Under the pieces are notes generated by a model that did not search any database, was not told the DNA's origin, and saw only the letters and a program-made list of their open reading frames with translations. A DNA stretch of 7,954 nt from Pseudomonadota bacterium (GTDB taxonomy: Bacteria > Pseudomonadota > Alphaproteobacteria > Rhizobiales > Beijerinckiaceae): NCBI GenBank assembly GCA_023393655.1, contig JAEWKP010000188.1, positions 1 through 7,954 of the forward strand, written 5' to 3'. The position numbers were made by a program, and so were the translations under genes. Position 1 is the stretch's first letter; every line of letters begins with the position of its first letter. Below are positions 1 to 6,685 of this stretch, in pieces.

Positions 1-24
1 GTTTACAAGTGCAACCCCTGAGAA

Positions 25-46
25 GACAGCGAACCACGCCGCTGTC
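25..46 (-). terminator. Possible terminator hairpin downstream of iolB
   Basis: A perfect 7-bp inverted repeat, GACAGCG (25-31) and CGCTGTC (40-46), encloses an 8-nt loop, 18 bp beyond the iolB stop codon. On the minus strand it would fold just after the last gene of the operon. The bases that follow on that strand start TTCTC and contain no proper T-run, so it is not a classical intrinsic terminator. It could equally be a 3'-end stabilising stem. Nothing else is recognisable in bases 1-64. Confidence 0.35.
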
Positions 47-64
47 AGCTTATCCCGGCGTCGA

Positions 65-862
65 TCAGCCCTTCAGCAGCCATTCGTGCTCGGCGGCGTT
101 GTGGAACTTCCACGTCCGCTTCGGTCCGGCCATGACATTGAGATAATAGAGGTCGTAGCCGTGGCAGGTGGCGCAGGGGTGGTAGCCCTTCGGCACCAGC
201 ACGACGTCGCCATCCTCGATCGCCATCGCCTCGTCCAGGCTGCGGTCGTCCGTATAGACGCGCTGGAAGCCGAAGCCCTGCGGCGGGTTGAGGCGGTGAT
301 AATAGGTCTCTTCCAGGTGCGACTCGCGCGGCAGGTCGTCCCGGTCGTGCTTGTGCGGCGGATAGCTCGACGTGTTGCCGGCCGGCGTGATGACCTCGAC
401 CACGAGCAATGAATCCGCCGGCTCGCTCTCGGGCAGGATGTTGGTGACGTGGCGGGTATTGGAGCCCTTGCCGCGGATCTCCTGGCCGAGATCGTCCGGG
501 CTGATGACGCGCACCGGCAGGCCGCCCTTGAGGCCGGGCGCCGTGCAGACCGCGAGTTCGAGATCGGTCGTCGCAGTGACCGACCAGTCGGACCCCTCGG
601 GCAGGTAGACCGACCAGGGCTTGCCCTCGAAGGGGCTCATGCGCTGGCCGAGCTCGCCGAGTGCCTCGCCGCCGGCCGTGACCTTGCCCTTGCCGGTGAC
701 GAAGACGAGGCAGGTTTCGCGGGCGCCGGTCTGCGCCGAGACGGTCTCGCCGGGCTTCAGGCGGTGCATGTCGAAGCCGACATAGGTCCAGCCAGCGCTT
801 TCCGGCGTGACATGGGTGACGCGGCCGCTCTTGCCCTGCGGCTTGACCTTGAGATGGGACAT
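65..862 (-). CDS. iolB: 5-deoxy-glucuronate isomerase IolB
   Basis: IolB (EC 5.3.1.30) converts 5-deoxy-D-glucuronate to 2-deoxy-5-keto-D-gluconate, the substrate of IolC, in the cytoplasm. The 265-residue protein has the usual length and two-cupin layout of the KduI/IolB family. The C-terminal cupin carries the metal ligands expected for the family: His170 and His172 in PPHKHD, Glu184/Glu185 in the LEETYYHR stretch, and His228 in PKGYHP. The end of the protein (LNVMAGPKRTWKFHNAAEHEWL) is strongly IolB-like. The ATG at 862 is supported by AGGA at 871-874, 8 nt upstream. It is the last gene of the iolCDEB operon, 27 bp after the iolE stop, so it is probably translated from the common transcript. 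No frame damage is seen. Confidence 0.95.
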   Translation of the reverse strand: MSHLKVKPQGKSGRVTHVTPESAGWTYVGFDMHRLKPGETVSAQTGARETCLVFVTGKGKVTAGGEALGELGQRMSPFEGKPWSVYLPEGSDWSVTATTDLELAVCTAPGLKGGLPVRVISPDDLGQEIRGKGSNTRHVTNILPESEPADSLLVVEVITPAGNTSSYPPHKHDRDDLPRESHLEETYYHRLNPPQGFGFQRVYTDDRSLDEAMAIEDGDVVLVPKGYHPCATCHGYDLYYLNVMAGPKRTWKFHNAAEHEWLLKG

Positions 863-889
863 CGGCTGTTTCCTATCTGACGGCTGCGA

Positions 890-1774
890 TCAAGCCAGTC
901 CGGCTTCCTTGATGAAGCGGTTGAGATTGGCGTGGCCGAGCTTGGCATAGGTCGCGGGCTCCGCCTTCTTCGGATCCTGCTCTGCCTCGACGACGATCCA
1001 GCCGGAATAGCCCTGCAATTCCTTGAGCACGCGGACATAGTCGATCAGGCCGTCGCCCGGCACGGTATAGACGCCGGCGAGCACGGATTCGAGGAAGGAC
1101 CAGTCCTCGCGGTTCGAGCGCCACATCACGCCCTCGCGGATGTCCTTGCAATGGACATGGTGGATGCGCGCCTTCCAGTGGCGGGCGATACGGGCGGGGT
1201 CGCCGCCGCCCCAGGTGGCGTGGCCGGTGTCGAGGAGCAGGCCGACGGCCGGGCTGGTGACGCCCATGAACCGGTCGATCTCGGCCTCGGTCTGCACCAC
1301 CGTGCCCATGTGATGGTGATAGACGAGCTGGAGGCCGTACTCTGCCTTCACGGTCTCGGCGAAATTGGTGTAGCGCGCGCCGAAATCGTCCCAGCGGTTC
1401 TTCGGCAGGACGGGCCGGGCCGAAAGCGGCCTGGTGATGTCGGAATGGATCGCGTTCGAGGTCTCCGCCGCGATCAGCACCGAGCAGCCCATGTCGCGCA
1501 GCAGCGTCGCATGGGCCTTGACGGCCTCCATCTCGGCGGCGACGTCGCGGACGAGTAGCTCGGTCGAATACCAGCCCGAGACGAGGGCGTGACCGTGAGC
1601 GCCGAGGATCGGCTTCAGCTTGCCGGCCTCGCGCGGAAACTTGTTGCCGAGCTCCATGCCTGTGAAGCCGGCCTCGCGGGCTTCCTTCAGGCAGGTTTCG
1701 AGCGGGATGTCGCCGCCGATCTCCAGCATGTCGTCATTCGACCAGCCGATGGGGTTCGCGCCGATGCGGATCAT
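890..1774 (-). CDS. iolE: Myo-inosose-2 dehydratase IolE
   Basis: IolE (EC 4.2.1.44) dehydrates 2-keto-myo-inositol (scyllo-inosose) to the cyclic 1,2-dione used by IolD. The 294-residue protein is a full-length xylose-isomerase-like TIM barrel. Recognisable IolE segments are the N-terminal IGANPIGWSNDD (about 4-15), GMELGNKFP (39-47), YHHHMGT (152-158), LLLDTGH (179-185), HHVHCKD (205-211) and WIVVEAEQDP (259-268). The Glu, Asp and His residues of the later motifs are the likely metal ligands of this fold. The ATG at 1774 begins the conserved N-terminus directly. The ribosome site is weak (a GAGAAAG purine stretch roughly 10 nt upstream), so translational coupling to iolD, whose stop is 31 bp away, may help. 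No anomalies are seen. Confidence 0.95.
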   Translation of the reverse strand: MIRIGANPIGWSNDDMLEIGGDIPLETCLKEAREAGFTGMELGNKFPREAGKLKPILGAHGHALVSGWYSTELLVRDVAAEMEAVKAHATLLRDMGCSVLIAAETSNAIHSDITRPLSARPVLPKNRWDDFGARYTNFAETVKAEYGLQLVYHHHMGTVVQTEAEIDRFMGVTSPAVGLLLDTGHATWGGGDPARIARHWKARIHHVHCKDIREGVMWRSNREDWSFLESVLAGVYTVPGDGLIDYVRVLKELQGYSGWIVVEAEQDPKKAEPATYAKLGHANLNRFIKEAGLA

Positions 1775-1805
1775 ATCAGGGATCTTTCTCGTCTATGGGA
1801 CGGCT

Positions 1806-3656
1806 TCAGTTGCCGATATTCTGATGTCTGCGGCGCGTGTCGTAATCCGCCCGCGCTGCGCGGACCTGTTCACGCTCGCTGACCTCCGGCACCGCGACAT
1901 CCCACCAGGCGCCACCGGCACCAGTCGAGATCAGCGGGTCGGTGTCGATCACGACGACGGTCGTGCGGGTGTTCACCTTCGCCTGCGCCAAGGCGGATTC
2001 AAGCTCGGCGAGGGAAGCTGCCTTCACCGCGATCGCGCCCATGCTGGCGGCGTGCTGGACGAAGTCGATCTCCGGCAGAGTCTCGTGCCTGCTGTCCTTG
2101 AGCAGGTTGTTGAAGCTCTGGCTGCCGGTGGCCATCTGCAGGCGGTTGATGCAGCCGAAGCCGCGATTGTCGAGCAGGACGATGGTAAGCTTGAGACCCA
2201 GCATCACAGAGGTCGCGATCTCGGAATTGAGCATCAGGTAGGAGCCGTCACCGACCATGACGACGACCTCCTTGCCGGGCCGCGCCATCTTGGCGCCGAG
2301 CCCGCCGGCGATCTCGTAGCCCATGCAGGAGAAGCCGTATTCGGCATGGTAGGAGCCGGGCGCTCCGGCCTGCCAGAGCTTGTGCAGTTCGCCGGGCAGG
2401 CCGCCCGCCGCATGGAGCAGGATCACGTCCGAACCCAGCGTGCGCTGGACCGCGCCAATGACCTGTGCATCCGAGGGCAGGGCGGCATTGCTGGCAGCGG
2501 TCGCCTTGCCGGCTTCCTTGCGCCAGTCGGCCTTGCCGGTCTTGGCATTGTCGGTCCAGCTTTCCGGCGCTTTCCAGCCACCGATGGCCTCGGCCAGCTC
2601 AACCAAGCCTTCACGGGCATCGGCGACGAGGGGCAGGGCGCGGTGCTTGCCGGCGTCGAAGGGCTGAACGTTGAGGCCTATGATCGTCTTCTGCTGCGCA
2701 CCGAACAGTGCCCAGGAGCCTGTGGTGAAGTCCTGCAGGCGGGTGCCGACGGCCAGCACGAGATCGGCCTCGGCAGCGAGCCGGTTGGCGGCTTCCGTGC
2801 CGGTGACGCCGACCGCTGCCATGTTGAGCGCGTTGTCGTCGGGCAGGGCGGATTTGCCGCCCTGTGTCTCGCAGACGGGAATGCCGGTCGCGGCCGAGAA
2901 ACGGGCGAGTTCGTCGCTGGCGCCGGAATAGAGCACGCCGCCTCCGGCGACGATCAGCGGTTTCTTCGCCGCCTTCAGCGCCTCGGCGGCAGCCTTCAGT
3001 TCGTCGCGGTCGGCGCGCGGGCGGCGCGGCGTCCAGAGCCGCTCCGCGAAGAAGCTCTCGGGATAGTCATAGGCCTCGGCCTGCACATCCTGGCAGAGCG
3101 CGAGCGTGACCGGGCCGCATTCGGCGGGGTCGGTCAGTACCTGCATGGCGCGGGTCAGTGCCGGGATGATCTGCTCGGGCCGAGTGATGCGGTCGAAATA
3201 GCGCGAGACTGGCCGGAAGCAGTCATTGGCGGAGACAGTGCCATCGCCGAAATCCTCGACCTGCTGGAGAACCGGGTCGGGGATGCGGTTGGCGAAGACG
3301 TCGCCGGGCAGAAGCAGCACCGGCAGGCGGTTGACATGGGCGAGTGCCGCAGCGGTGACGAGATTGGTCGCGCCGGGGCCGATCGAGGTGGTCGCGGCCA
3401 TGAAGCGGCGGCGCATGTTGGCCTTGGCATAGGCGATGGCGGCATGGGCCATGGCCTGCTCGTTATGGGCGCGGAAGGTCGGCAGGCGCTCGCGCTCGTG
3501 CCAGCGGGCCTCGCCGAGGCCCGCGACATTGCCATGGCCGAAGATCGCCCAGACGCCGCCGAAGATCGGCAGGCGTTGCCCGTCGATCTCGGTCATCTGC
3601 GCGGCGAGATAGCGCGTCAGCGCCTGCGCCATGGTGAGGCGGACGGTGCGGGTCAT
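1806..3656 (-). CDS. iolD: 3D-(3,5/4)-trihydroxycyclohexane-1,2-dione hydrolase IolD
   Basis: IolD (EC 3.7.1.22) is a thiamine-diphosphate enzyme that hydrolyses the cyclic dione made by IolE, opening the ring to 5-deoxy-glucuronate. The 616-residue length is normal. An N-terminal Pyr domain carries IFGHGNVAGLGEA (38-50) and HNEQ (64-67), where Glu66 is the likely cofactor-activating glutamate. A central domain (about 215-360) contains the VAGGGVLYSGA loop. The C-terminal PP domain has the ThDP/Mg motif beginning GDGS (469-472) and ending in DNRGFG (496-501). The GGAWWDVAVPEVS tail (581-593) is typical of IolD rather than of acetolactate synthases. The start at 3656 is supported by GGAG at 3663-3666, 6 nt upstream. 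The gene follows iolC by 21 bp, clearly in the same transcript. Confidence 0.96.
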   Translation of the reverse strand: MTRTVRLTMAQALTRYLAAQMTEIDGQRLPIFGGVWAIFGHGNVAGLGEARWHERERLPTFRAHNEQAMAHAAIAYAKANMRRRFMAATTSIGPGATNLVTAAALAHVNRLPVLLLPGDVFANRIPDPVLQQVEDFGDGTVSANDCFRPVSRYFDRITRPEQIIPALTRAMQVLTDPAECGPVTLALCQDVQAEAYDYPESFFAERLWTPRRPRADRDELKAAAEALKAAKKPLIVAGGGVLYSGASDELARFSAATGIPVCETQGGKSALPDDNALNMAAVGVTGTEAANRLAAEADLVLAVGTRLQDFTTGSWALFGAQQKTIIGLNVQPFDAGKHRALPLVADAREGLVELAEAIGGWKAPESWTDNAKTGKADWRKEAGKATAASNAALPSDAQVIGAVQRTLGSDVILLHAAGGLPGELHKLWQAGAPGSYHAEYGFSCMGYEIAGGLGAKMARPGKEVVVMVGDGSYLMLNSEIATSVMLGLKLTIVLLDNRGFGCINRLQMATGSQSFNNLLKDSRHETLPEIDFVQHAASMGAIAVKAASLAELESALAQAKVNTRTTVVVIDTDPLISTGAGGAWWDVAVPEVSEREQVRAARADYDTRRRHQNIGN

Positions 3657-3677
3657 GATGGTCTCCAGGCCGGAAAG

Positions 3678-5612
3678 CTATGCCGCCTTGCGGCCGCGCG
3701 TGGCAAGCCAGAGTCCGGTCAGCGCCTCGAAGCGTTTGGCCATGTCGGCGATCGCCGCTTCGTCGTCGAGCTTGCCGGAAAGCCAGCCTTCGGCCGCGCT
3801 CATGAAGATGGTGCGGCCGACGGCGAAGCCCTTGACGATCGGGGCGGAAGCCGTGGCGGCGAAGCCGGCCTCCAGCTCCTCGGCCGGTGCATCGAGTCCG
3901 AGCAGCAGCACGCCGCGGCACCAGGGGTCATGCTTCGCGATAGTCTTCTCGATCGCGGCCCAGGCGGCAGGGGAGGATTGCGGCTCCAGTTTCCACCAGT
4001 CCGGCTTGATGCCGAGCGCGTAGAGCTCGTCGAGCGCGCGGGCGATGGTGTCGAAGCCGAGCGGGCCGTTCTTGCTGGCGATGATCTCGATCAGCAATTC
4101 GCGCCCGACCTTGCGGGCGGCCTCGAACAGGCCGTGCAGCTTTTCCTGCTGCTCGTGCTTCAATTCTTCGGAATCGTCGGGGTGATAGAAGCAGAGCGCC
4201 TTGATGCAGTGATCGACCGGCCATTCCGGCAGCAACGAGCCGATATCCTGGCTGGTCTCGAAGAGGAGCGGCCGCGAACCCGGCAACTCGACCGGGCGGC
4301 CGAGCCAGGCGAAGGGATGGCGGGCGAATTCGAACATCGCCTCGCGGCCATGCTTCTCGTCGAGCAGCATGCCGTAGCCGGGGCGGCCATCGGCAACGCG
4401 GGCGGCGGCCTTCACCGCCAGCACCTTGAAATCGCGGATGCGGGCGGGTTCGGCGCCAAGCTTCGCGGCGAGTTCTTCGAGCTGCGAGCGATGGTCGCAG
4501 GCGAGCGCCATCAGCGAGGGAATGTCGCGGCGGCGCGTCGTCGCCCAGTGGATGTGATTGATGTCCGCGTCCTTGCGCAGCGCCCGGTGCAGGCTGCCGT
4601 TCTCAAGGAAGTATTGCAGTTCCTCGAAGGTCGGGCTTTCCGGCGAGCAGAGCAGGCGCGAGACGGCGAAGGCGCCGCAGGCATTGGCCCAGGTCGCGGC
4701 GGTCTGGAGGCTTTCGCCGCCGAGCCAGCCACGCAGGAAGCCGGACATGAAGGCGTCGCCGGCGCCCAGCACATTGTAGACCTCGATCGGGAAGCCCTTG
4801 CCGATGATGCCGTCTTCGAGGTCGCCGGGGATTGCGCCATCATAGACGATGCAGCCCATAGGGCCGCGCTTGAGCACGATGGTCGCGGGCGTGAGCGAGC
4901 GGATGGTCCTCAACGCCGGCAGCAATTCGCTCTCGCCCGAGGCGATCAGGACTTCCTCTTCCGTACCGATGATCAGGTCACAGCCGGGCAGGACCGTCTT
5001 CATCCGCTCGGAGACGGCCTGCGAGGCGATATAGCGGTTGTCGCCGGCATCATGACCGGCAAGGCCCCAGAGATTAGGGCGATAGTCGATGTCGAGCACG
5101 ACCTTGCCGCCATTGCCGCGCATCAGTTTCATCGCCTTGCGCTGGGCGGCCTCCGGCCCGGGCCGGGCGAAATGCGTGCCGGTGACGACGACGGCGCGGG
5201 CTTTGGCGATGAAGGCGGGATCGATATCGCCTTCCTCCAGCGCCATGTCGGCGCAGTTCTCGCGGTAGAACAGCAGCGGGAAGGATTTGTCGCTCTCGAC
5301 CGAGAGGATGGCGAGCGCGGTCAGGCGCTCGGGGTCGGTCTTGAGGCCGTCGAGATTGACGCCCTCGCGGGCGAGCTGCTCGCGCAGGAAGCGGCCGAAC
5401 TGCTCGTTGCCGACGCGGGTGAGCAGCGCCGAGCGCAGCCCGAGGCGCGCGGTGCCGATCGCGATATTGGCCGGGCAGCCGCCGACCGATTTGGCGAAGG
5501 AGGTGACATCCTCCAGCCGCGAGCCGATCTGCTGGCCGTAGAGATCGACCGAGGCGCGGCCGATGGTGATGACGTCGAGCGCCTGCGCCGATCCGCCGAG
5601 CGGTCCCGCCAT
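3678..5612 (-). CDS. iolC: IolC: 5-dehydro-2-deoxygluconokinase fused to DUF2090 aldolase-like domain
   Basis: This is a two-domain, 644-residue protein, about twice the length of single-domain IolC. Residues 12 to about 340 are a PfkB/ribokinase-type sugar kinase: VGGCPANIAIGTARLG (43-58) is the sugar-binding PfkB signature, and GAGD (283-286) holds the catalytic base Asp286. It phosphorylates 2-deoxy-5-keto-gluconate (EC 2.7.1.92). Residues about 345-640 match the DUF2090 TIM-barrel domain, assigned to 2-deoxy-5-keto-gluconate-6-phosphate aldolase (EC 4.1.2.29). It shows LACDHRSQLEE (370-380) and PDWWKLEP (537-544), where Lys541 is a guess for the Schiff-base lysine by analogy with class I LacD-like aldolases. 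The fused form is known in alphaproteobacterial iol operons and would supply the IolJ step, yielding DHAP and malonate semialdehyde. The start at 5612 follows an excellent ribosome site. It is the first gene of the operon, downstream of an IolR-like operator. The kinase call is firm; the aldolase activity is inferred. Confidence 0.94.
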   Translation of the reverse strand: MAGPLGGSAQALDVITIGRASVDLYGQQIGSRLEDVTSFAKSVGGCPANIAIGTARLGLRSALLTRVGNEQFGRFLREQLAREGVNLDGLKTDPERLTALAILSVESDKSFPLLFYRENCADMALEEGDIDPAFIAKARAVVVTGTHFARPGPEAAQRKAMKLMRGNGGKVVLDIDYRPNLWGLAGHDAGDNRYIASQAVSERMKTVLPGCDLIIGTEEEVLIASGESELLPALRTIRSLTPATIVLKRGPMGCIVYDGAIPGDLEDGIIGKGFPIEVYNVLGAGDAFMSGFLRGWLGGESLQTAATWANACGAFAVSRLLCSPESPTFEELQYFLENGSLHRALRKDADINHIHWATTRRRDIPSLMALACDHRSQLEELAAKLGAEPARIRDFKVLAVKAAARVADGRPGYGMLLDEKHGREAMFEFARHPFAWLGRPVELPGSRPLLFETSQDIGSLLPEWPVDHCIKALCFYHPDDSEELKHEQQEKLHGLFEAARKVGRELLIEIIASKNGPLGFDTIARALDELYALGIKPDWWKLEPQSSPAAWAAIEKTIAKHDPWCRGVLLLGLDAPAEELEAGFAATASAPIVKGFAVGRTIFMSAAEGWLSGKLDDEAAIADMAKRFEALTGLWLATRGRKAA

Positions 5613-5617
5613 GTCTT

Positions 5618-5622
5618 CCTCC
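5618..5622 (-). promoter_or_regulatory. Ribosome binding site of iolC
   Basis: On the minus strand the sequence GGAGG lies 5 nt before the ATG at 5612 and sits within a longer GGGAGGAAG purine run. This is the strongest Shine-Dalgarno sequence in the window and fixes the iolC start. Confidence 0.85.
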
Positions 5623-5662
5623 CGGCAGCGATGATCATCGAAGCCGAGCGGCTCCGGTTGCG

Positions 5663-5681
5663 GGAATGAAATAATAATTCC
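5663..5681 (-). promoter_or_regulatory. Second GGAAT/ATTCC element over the iolC -10 region
   Basis: GGAAT (5663-5667) and ATTCC (5677-5681) form a perfect 5-bp inverted repeat with a 9-bp spacer. The arms are identical to those of the consensus-like site at 5698-5711, but the spacing is wider than the GGAA-N6-TTCC reported for IolR. Its centre lies about 32 bp from the other site, close to three helical turns, and it covers the proposed -10 box. It may be a secondary or degenerate operator bound cooperatively. This is inference from sequence layout only. Confidence 0.5.
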
Positions 5682-5694
5682 AATGCTTCGTCAA
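5666..5694 (-). promoter_or_regulatory. Candidate promoter of the iolCDEB operon
   Basis: On the minus strand, TTGACG (5689-5694) is a five-of-six match to the -35 consensus. It is followed after 17 bp by TTTCAT (5666-5671), a four-of-six match to TATAAT. The spacing is ideal for a housekeeping sigma factor. Transcription would begin near 5659, giving a leader of roughly 45-50 nt before the iolC ATG. The surrounding AT-rich patch contrasts with the GC-rich genes on either side. The -10 is imperfect and no experiment supports the start site. Confidence 0.55.
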
Positions 5695-5697
5695 TGC

Positions 5698-5711
5698 GGA
5701 ATGTATATTCC
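5698..5711. promoter_or_regulatory. Probable IolR operator GGAA-N6-TTCC
   Basis: The sequence GGAATGTATATTCC is a palindrome with 5-bp arms GGAAT and ATTCC. It exactly fits the GGAA-N6-TTCC motif reported for the RpiR-type repressor IolR in Sinorhizobium meliloti and found upstream of iol genes in related Rhizobiales. It lies 3 bp upstream of the proposed -35 box of iolC and next to the gene for an IolR-like protein. The expected role is repression of iolCDEB, relieved by an inositol-pathway metabolite. Binding by this particular regulator is inferred. Confidence 0.75.
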
Positions 5712-5723
5712 TAAAGCTTTAGG
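5710..5723. repeat. 14-bp perfect palindrome at the regulator stop codon
   Basis: CCTAAAGCTTTAGG is self-complementary over all 14 bases. It includes the TAA stop codon of the RpiR-type regulator (5719-5721) and shares its first two bases with the end of the GGAA-N6-TTCC operator. With no loop it is a poor RNA hairpin, so a protein-binding site is more plausible than a terminator. Its function is unknown. Confidence 0.5.
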
Positions 5724-6588
5724 CGTGTCCGCCACGGCGACCTCTGCCACGTCCGGCCCGGCGCGCCTCGCCCACGCCGACGGCCAGCGCCATCGACAGG
5801 GCCATGGTCGAGGCGAGCGTGCGGAAGCCGCCGAAATCCGCCTCGGCGACCTCGAACCAGAGCTTGGCGATGCTGGCGAGCGGGGAGAAGGCGCTGTCGG
5901 TGATGGCAACGAGCGGCACGCCACGTTCCGCGAGGCCGCGCGCGTCCGCGATCGTCGCGGGCGCATAGGGCGAGAAGCTGATGACGAGGACGGCATCCTT
6001 CGGCGTCGCGAAGGCGATCATCTCGGGATCGAGGCCGGCGGCCGACTCGACAAGCTGGTTGCGGACCTGGAGCTTGCCGAGCGCATAGGCGAGATAGCTC
6101 GCCACCGGATAGGAGCGGCGCCGGGCGAGGATGTAGATCGTCTCGGCACGGGCGAGCACATCGATCGCGCGATCGAGCGTGGCTTCGTCGAGGGTACGGC
6201 TCATCACGTCCAGCGACTTGCGCGAGGCCGTCAGGAAGCCGTCGAGAATGCGGTGGTTCCCGGCCGCGGTGCCATCGCCGATCCGCAGCGTGTTGAGGCG
6301 TTCCTCATAGCTGGAATTGCGCTCGCGCAGCCGCGCGCGGAAGACGCCCTGCAGGCTGGTGAAGCCGTCGAAGCCGAGATGCTGGGCGAAGCGGATCAGC
6401 GTGGACGGCTGTACGCCGGCCGAGACGGCGATGCTGGCGGCCGTTCCGAAAGCGATCTCGTCGGGATTGTCGAGGGCATAGGCTGCGATCTGGGCGATGC
6501 GCTTCGGCAGGCTCTCGCGCTGAGCGAGGATCGATGCGCGCAATTCGTCGAAGTCGCGCGGCAGCTCCGCAACGGCGGTGTCGCTCAT
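5719..6588 (-). CDS. iolR: RpiR/MurR-family transcriptional regulator, probable IolR
   Basis: This 289-residue regulator has an N-terminal RpiR helix-turn-helix domain (about 12-90; recognition region SAGVQPSTLIRFAQHLGFDGF, residues 56-76). A C-terminal SIS sugar-phosphate-binding domain follows (about 135-268; IYILARRRSYPVASYLAYAL and VLVISFSPYAPATIADA are typical SIS segments). Its place directly upstream of iolC, beside a GGAA-N6-TTCC site, and the same gene order in Sinorhizobium make it the probable repressor of inositol catabolism. I chose the ATG at 6588 because it starts a normal-length protein with GGGAA 6 nt upstream. The longer frame from 6723 runs into the end of the SDR gene and adds 45 residues without domain character. 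The last 15 residues form an unusual Arg/Gly-rich tail (ARRAGRGRGRRGGHA). The family call is certain; the iolR name rests on context. Confidence 0.9.
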   Translation of the reverse strand: MSDTAVAELPRDFDELRASILAQRESLPKRIAQIAAYALDNPDEIAFGTAASIAVSAGVQPSTLIRFAQHLGFDGFTSLQGVFRARLRERNSSYEERLNTLRIGDGTAAGNHRILDGFLTASRKSLDVMSRTLDEATLDRAIDVLARAETIYILARRRSYPVASYLAYALGKLQVRNQLVESAAGLDPEMIAFATPKDAVLVISFSPYAPATIADARGLAERGVPLVAITDSAFSPLASIAKLWFEVAEADFGGFRTLASTMALSMALAVGVGEARRAGRGRGRRGGHA

Positions 6589-6649
6589 CCTGGATTCCCG
6601 TTGCCGTCCCTGTTGTCGACAGTTCTGGCAGCGAAGCGGAAATGGAGCA

Positions 6650-6675
6650 AGCGTTCCAATGGAGGAATGAACGCT
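6650..6675. repeat. Inverted repeat between the SDR gene and iolR
   Basis: AGCGTTC (6650-6656) and GAACGCT (6669-6675) are perfect 7-bp arms around a 12-bp spacer, beginning 10 bp after the SDR stop codon and about 60 bp before the regulator start. The spacer side also holds TTCC and GGAA words pointing outward (6654-6657 and 6664-6667), and AATGGAG is repeated at 6641-6647 and 6658-6664. It may be an operator for autoregulation of the RpiR gene or a stem at the 3' end of the SDR transcript. No canonical GGAA-N6-TTCC site is present in this gap. Confidence 0.45.
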
Positions 6676-6685
6676 CGATGGCCGA

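Noticed and set aside
757..1151. Minus-strand frames of about 92 codons overlapping the iolE/iolB boundary.
   Set aside because: These are frameshifted readings of iolE and iolB. Both genes are intact in their proper frames, so there is no evidence for a separate small gene.
1620..5669. A 1349-codon open frame on the plus strand antisense to iolD and iolC.
   Set aside because: It spans two well-identified genes and their junction on the opposite strand. Its product is low-complexity, rich in Ala, Gly, Asp, Glu and Arg, with no domain I recognise. Long antisense frames are expected opposite GC-rich genes with strong third-position GC.
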